From: Galeruca laticollis
Lineage: Eukaryota; Arthropoda; Insecta; Coleoptera; Chrysomelidae
Direction of reading: 5' to 3'
Assembly: GCA_963921935.1 (NCBI GenBank)
Contig: OY998175.1
Coordinates: forward strand, 208,336,655 to 208,400,654
DNA: 64,000 bases
Shown: in pieces, positions 58,971 through 64,000 of the stretch
Layout of the letters: every line of letters starts with the position of its first letter
Position numbering within the stretch: the first letter of the stretch is position 1
The notes under the pieces: model-generated
Seen by the model: only the letters and a program-made list of their open reading frames with translations
What the model was told of the DNA's origin: nothing
Database searches by the model: none
Translations under genes and position numbers: made by a program

Positions 58971-59144
58971 TTAAAGCACCACTTCCGTAAAACACTTTCT
59001 ATCAACTAATAAATGAGTGGGATGTTCGTTGAGTATGTACTGTAAAGGTACATGGAGGGGGAACGATGCTTAGCCAATGAAGTCGTAATTACGTCATATT
59101 GAATATTGGACCGGTCTGAGAGACCGTGCGCGAGTAATGGAAGG

Positions 59145-62119
59145 TTAATAATAAAACATGCTCATATATTGGCAGATATTTAAATCTAGAAGAAAATATT
59201 TTCAATGTTCAAGATGTTTCAGAAGCTACTTATACAAATAAAATAAAAAACAAATAATTGGTAATTATGTAATGAAAGGAAAGTAATTATTTCAGATAGC
59301 CTGATACAAACATTGTATTAAACAGTACAAAAATATTGAATCAAGTATCTCTAGTTCTAGTTTTTTTAGTAGTAGTCTTAGCCATCAATATAGTTTTGCA
59401 GGTTTAGAAAATTTTAACATTATTACTAACAATTCTTGTGAACAATTAGAGACTGTTTAATACTTTAAAAACAGAAATTTCTGTTAAAAAGCTCATTTCC
59501 ATTTGAAAATTCACTGAATACAGTAAATAAGCTGTAGTTGTCCCTTACAATGGTACCTATATTAATCTAGTTGAAGAATATGTAACTTATGATACTGAAT
59601 GCTCCAGTTAACAATCAGCATTCAATTATTTATTATTGTAGAAACACAGCTATTGGATACTCAATTGGATACAATTAATTATAAACTCATTTAACTTGAT
59701 AATGTGTTCATATCTCTTCTTCATAGGTAGTTTTTCTGTATACAGTGTATTAATAATGCTTAGTTTTCATTAAGTTACAATTCCACGATGTTAATATACA
59801 ATTTGTTCCAGGACGAAAATAACAAGATGAGAATAGTATATTATTTTATACAGAAAAGAAGTATGAATTTTCATAGTACACCTGAATTTACCTGCCAAAT
59901 GGAGTGAGGCATGGAATAGAAGGTAAATCATGAAAAGTCACTTCTCGAAATAAAATATGTTATTATTCCTTTGAAGAACCCGCATGTATCTTATGGAAAA
60001 TGGGTCCCAGTCAATTGGCTGAAAATCAAGTTTGATGTAGTTCATGATGATCGATCAAAGGTCTCCATGGGCACAACTTGATCTAAAGTAATTGTTTTAT
60101 TAGCTGTTGTTCAGAACACCTTCAAATATTTCACAGATAAGGATTTTGAAGTGTACGTTATGGAATGGTTGAGGCACTCGAAAAAATAACCGTAAGTAAA
60201 CGATAGAATTTTCTTTAATCAGATTGGATTTCTGTTGATGTAACGTAATGTTTCATTAAATCTTTATGGTGTAAAATTTCTATTAGTTTCAATATAATTA
60301 AAAAACTATTCTAATAAATTTTCTGTAAACTAGCTGTTTTGTATGTGTATCCGTTAAACTTTATTAATTCAGTTTCAAAGTTACGTTGTGGTAACTACGG
60401 ATTAATATTCCCTTTTTTATTTTTTGCATTCATTGAATGTGTTCAATAGTTTCCACTTTCCAGACTTGTTATGTAATATGCTTACACAATTTTATTTTTT
60501 TTAGGTTGGATTGCTGGACAAGATATTTTTTTTCTAATTTTGTACCTGTTTTTTTTCAAATTTATTGTATTGTTCATTAATAGTGAATAAACGTTTTAAA
60601 TCCTTTGAGATTTCTTTGCTATTTTATTTTAAATGTACAGGATGAACAACTAAGAACGACTATAGGCCACATCTCAGTAAAGAATCATGGTACAACTTTC
60701 AAAAAAATTACCTTTAGGTAAGGGATCCTGAAAAATTGCTGGAAAATATTTTGCAGTCTCTAAAATATCCGCTAGGGGTGGAATGAACACTCGAAAACAT
60801 GATACTCCAAAAAAACATACTAAAGGTGTCCTAAAAATACAATTTTTGAAATATTGATGAGATTATGAATAAATTTAATTACGGGGATTTTTTGACATTA
60901 TTCTTCAAATAATGGGTGGGGAAGATTCAAACTTATGAACAAATATATAACTTTTTCGTTTTTTAACCGATATTAATGATTTTAGCTGCATTTAAAAGTT
61001 TTTCTGTTTAATAAGATTGATAACAAAATTAGATAATTTTGTAACCACTCAGAAATTTCAAATGTAAATTGAAGCATTTTTTTAATTTTTATATTCGATA
61101 TTGTAAATCTTATATCTTGGAATAGATTCCTATTTTTTTAACCCCTTTTCATCAGAATTTAAAAAATGCCTCATTACATTTGAAATTTCCGAGAAAAATG
61201 GGAAAATTGTGGACTTTTTCACAAAGCGTTGACAAAATTGTCCAATTTTGTTATTTTTGTTAAGCATTTCTCATTAAAAAGGAAAAACTCTTTCAAATGA
61301 AGCCAAAAACATGGATGTCGATTATAAAAAAAGTATTACGCCATTTATTGTTTGGGTTCAACCTTCCCCCACCTCTTACTTGAAGAATTCAGACAAAAAG
61401 TAACTACATTTTTTCATAATCTCAACAATATATCAACCATTGTATTTCTAGGATACGTTTAGTATGTCTTTTATGGAGATAATCACACTATTATGTTTTT
61501 AAGTGTTCATTCCACCCCATAGGAGATATTTTTGGAACTCAAAAATATTTTCCAGCGATTTTTCAGGGTCATTTACCTGAAGGTATTTTTTTAAAGTTGT
61601 ACTATGGCTATTTTTTGAAATATGGCCGACAGCCGGCGTTCTTAGTTGTACACCCTGTATTTGCTGATTAGGCACAGAAACATCTATAGGATGTCATCCA
61701 GAATGTTTGAGGTATACTATTTAGAGGTTTATGTAATGTCCATACAACATCTACGAGAATACACTGTATTGTTTTTGAAATGTCGCATTTAGATCATTGA
61801 TAAGATGTTATTTTTTAGACATTGCATTAACATCGACAAGATGTTAAAAGGCATTTCAGAATGTAACAGAAATGTTGTTTTTAGTTCGTTATAAAGACTT
61901 CCTTTTGAAGAAGCTCTAGTAACATCACAGTAATGTAAAAAGGCAGCGCTTTAACATCGCTGAGAAGTTAAGTTGAAACATCACAAAAGTTAACAGCCAC
62001 AAGCTGGGCATAAGCGGTTGTATAGATGTGCATGTGATGAAAACAAGAGGAAAAAAAGGAAAAACATTATCACTATGTGATGTTGAATTAACATAACTGT
62101 AATATTTATTTGCATAGTG
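59145..62119. mobile_element. 3.2 kb repeat copy 2, right part
   Basis: The match to copy 1 resumes at TTAATAATAAAACATGCTC, directly after the piggyBac insertion, and runs to the common end at TATTTGCATAGTG. An extra ~625 bp (about 60405-61030) is absent from copy 1. That stretch includes one arm of the long inverted-repeat element. Confidence 0.9.
60637..61665. mobile_element. 1 kb element with ~420 bp inverted arms
   Basis: The left arm (from GTACAGGATGAACAACTAAG at about 60640 to about 61050) is the diverged reverse complement of the right arm (about 61240 to CTTAGTTGTACACCCTGTA near 61663). The middle is roughly 190 bp. There is no reading frame. It has the shape of a foldback or long-TIR MITE nested in the 3.2 kb repeat. 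In copy 1 only the right arm survives (about 16400-16945). Confidence 0.8.
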
Positions 62120-62270
62120 GGTTGTGGAACATGTCTCATTGTGGACCACCATTCCTACAATACTGAAAAAAATAAGTTGTCCCATATCCATTATTTCATT
62201 TTTCCTATACAGCATATCAGAAAAGAGTTTTGGCTTTTTAAAAATAATTTGAAAAACTGTTTTTGTAATA
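62120..62270. other. Scrap with Tigger subterminal motif
   Basis: TGTCTCATTGTGGACC at 62131 matches the motif at both ends of the split Tigger at 35.6-45.7 kb. It may be a short leftover of another copy of that family, lying between the 3.2 kb repeat and the next pogo element. Confidence 0.4.
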
Positions 62271-62633
62271 GGGGAGCGACGGGTAATACGACATAGTCGG
62301 GCAAAATGGCTTTTGTTTCCTACAGAAAATATAACCGGCTTCAAGTTCCCTAACCCTTACCATTTTGCGTAAATATTCACAACGTTGTGAGTGTAGTCTG
62401 AAGTGTATAGATGCACGTTTGAAGTAGTTAGTGCGTTATCTGTGTTAAGGGTGTTTGGGATTCCAATGTAAGTAATAGTTCAAATTACTATTTCACCAAT
62501 AAATATTGTTTTTTACACTACTTTGAATAGGTTACAGTAATAATACGAATATTCACGACAGACAACGTACATTGTTTTTTTTGCTTTCATTGTTGTTCAA
62601 TTGTTACGAGTATTAGTAGTAAAAAACAACAAG

Positions 62634-62694
62634 GCGGGTAAGACGATATAGCAAGATGGCGGGTAAACTGAATTACTATGTCATCTTACCCGCC
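62634..62694. repeat. Subterminal hairpin of the pogo element
   Basis: The two arms of 19 bases pair with two mismatches. The same word in diverged form (CGGGTAATACGACATAG) lies at the element's left edge. An internal GCGGGTAAACTG gives a further partial copy. Repeated subterminal motifs of this kind are plausible transposase-binding sites. Confidence 0.7.
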
Positions 62695-62727
62695 CTTTTC
62701 TTTATAACTAACGAAGAATTATTTCAG

Positions 62728-64000
62728 ATGGTTTACTTGTATAAACGAAAGACGACTAGGAGTAATTGGAATGCTGCGGACATGGAACGAGCTTTAGAAG
62801 CTATTCGTAATGGAGAAATGGGTTGGTAGATAGCAAGTAAACATTTCAACGTACCAACTGCTACCCTCCACCGTCGAGGTCTTAACAAAAACCAAATTGC
62901 TACAAATGCCACAAAACATTTGGACTCCTTACAATCAGTACTCAATGGAGAGGTGGAAGCTGCAATAGTTAACCATATTCTGGACTTGGAATACCGTTTT
63001 TTTGGATTAACAAGAACAGACGTAAGAAAGCTTGCAAACGAGGTTGCAGAAAAAAAGAAGATAAAACATTCTTTTAATAAAGAGAATAAGATGGCTGGGA
63101 AAGGGTGGTTACGTGGTTTTCGGCAACGTAACTCTTAATTGTCATTGCGTCTCCCGAAGCCACCTCTCTTGCTAGAGCTGAGGCTTTCAATAAACCCCAT
63201 GTGGAAAAGTTTTTTAATAAACTTGAACAAGTTATCGAAGAACATAAAATTCATAACACGATGGTCTTTAATATGGACGAATCTGCGATAACAACTGTTC
63301 AAGTCCCTCCAAAGGTGTTCGCCAGGAAAGGCAGAAGTAAGTAGGCGCTATCACAAGTGCAGAGAGAGGTGTCCATACAACCGTTGTGGCCTGCTTTAGT
63401 TCTGGAGGGACATACGTACCACCAGCAATAATACTTCCCAGGAAAAGATTTAATCCTGCCTTGTATGACGGGGCACTAGTAGGGACGTTAAAACTACTTA
63501 ATGAAACTGGCTACATGACGGGGGATTTGTTCCAAATATGGATGCGACATTTTGTTGAGCATGTCAGATCAAATTTCGAGAATTAAGGTTTATCAATTCT
63601 TGACGGTCATTCAAGTCATAAAAGGTACGAAGTTTTGGAATTTGCTAAAAAGAATTTTGTGATACTACTTCGCTTGCCTGCATACTGTACACATCGCATC
63701 CAATCTTTGGACGTTGCATTTTTTGGCCCCCTCCATAAGTATTACAACCAAGAAGTCACACAATGGTTGAGAGAGAATCCCGGTCGTACTGTTAGCATTT
63801 ATCAAGTATCCAAACTTTTTAAACACGCATATGAAAAAACAGCAATACAATCACCTTTTAATTCCAATATTTTTCCAGAACATATGTTTTTGCCTAACTA
63901 CCGATTTGTCTGAAGATGCACCTGCTGCTGAAAGAGAACTACCAAATGTTTATGATCACTATATGAAAGAGTCAGCAAATAATGACCAAGGCTGTCCATC
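62728..64000 (+). pseudogene. pogo/Tigger transposase, partial
   Basis: The start MVYLYKRKTTRSNWNAADME follows an acceptor-like TTATTTCAG. A stop at about 62827 interrupts the Psq-type helix (EAIRNGEMGW, then IASKHFNVPTATLHRRG). The second helix region reads KMAGKGWLRGFRQRN. Shifted frames carry TMVFNMDESAITTVQ (first Asp), ACFSSGGTYVPPAIILPRKR, LSILDGHSSHKRY (second Asp) and QSLDVAFFGPLHKYYNQEV (third Asp). The end, SEDAPAAERELPNVYDHY, continues past the window. Four lesions are visible. It differs in sequence from the Tigger at 43.6-45.6 kb. Confidence 0.88.

Larger units (their letters stand above)
56799..59144 (-). mobile_element. piggyBac transposon, complete ends
   Basis: The element is 2346 bp with TTAA on both sides (56795-56798 and 59145-59148). 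Its ends share CYTTCCATTACTCGCGC as inverted repeats. Subterminal near-palindromes CGGTCTGGGAGACCG (left) and CGGTCTGAGAGACCG (right) lie about 40 bases and 20 bases inside. The TTAA belongs to the interrupted 3.2 kb repeat, so the insertion site can be read from copy 1 (TTATTAATAATAAAAC). Confidence 0.96.
62271..64000 (+). mobile_element. pogo/Tigger element, runs off the window
   Basis: The probable left end is GGGGAGCGACGGGTAATACG preceded by TA. Related words recur inside: GGCGGGTAAGACGATATAG (62634) and its near complement CTATGTCATCTTACCCGCC (62676-62694), forming a hairpin. The transposase gene follows from 62728 and continues to the edge, so the right end is outside the window. Confidence 0.75.

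Noticed and set aside
1..64000. tRNA or rRNA genes
   Set aside because: I scanned by eye for tRNA B-box words (GGTTCRANNCC) and rRNA-like conserved blocks and saw none; a covariance-model scan would be needed to exclude decayed copies.

Overview
This window looks like an AT-rich insect (at least arthropod) nuclear genome. The evidence is the mix of transposon families: BEL/Pao, Ty1/copia, 17.6/297-like Ty3/gypsy, Jockey-like and other LINEs, a Penelope-like GIY-YIG piece, hAT, piggyBac, PIF/Harbinger, pogo/Tigger and a Crypton-type recombinase. Genes are broken by introns with eukaryotic splice signals. I found no secure host gene. The sequence is a repeat graveyard with several recent arrivals. 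The order of insect cannot be decided from what is visible.

Layout. 1-1837 is unassigned. 1838-7716 is a degraded BEL/Pao retrotransposon on the minus strand with both LTRs. 7717-9950 holds only unrecognised minus-strand reading frames. 9950-12600 is a cluster of PIF/Harbinger remnants: a plus-strand transposase piece, a MADF-type exon, and a minus-strand transposase split by an 862 bp solo LTR and abutting a Crypton-like recombinase fragment. 13300-13590 has YqaJ-like coding scraps. 13864-17615 is a LINE tail split by a 3.2 kb non-coding repeat (copy 1). 20053-22566 is a hAT element with perfect 8 bp target duplications. 23560-25637 is a copia pol scrap followed by a pogo/Tigger fragment. 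26102-26400 is a Penelope-like endonuclease scrap. 29100-30850 is a Harbinger with an intact-looking transposase exon and a MADF exon. 33437-34275 is a tandem array with units of about 170 bp.

From 35560 to 45700 lies a Tigger-like element on the minus strand. A Jockey-type LINE seems to have cut it, a nearly intact copia element sits inside that LINE, and a 407 bp LINE scrap sits near the Tigger N-terminus. From 46022 to 62119 lies copy 2 of the 3.2 kb repeat, split by 12.2 kb of nested DNA: a Harbinger fragment, a LINE, a (TA)n tract, a gypsy element without its 3' LTR, and a piggyBac element precisely flanked by TTAA. Copy 2 also contains a 1 kb element with arms of about 420 bp in inverted orientation; one arm is missing from copy 1. 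From 62271 to the window end lies a second, different pogo/Tigger transposase gene that runs off the edge.

The genes do not form a pathway. What the window offers is a relative chronology of insertions. Copia (three differences between its LTRs), piggyBac and the Harbinger transposase near 30.4 kb look youngest. BEL, Tigger and the LINE scraps look oldest. I did not find a convincing new biological system. The best leads are the 3.2 kb repeat with its conserved exon-like block, the unrecognised reading frames near 8.3-8.9 kb and 32.2-32.5 kb, and the uncharacterised C-terminal tail of the split Tigger.
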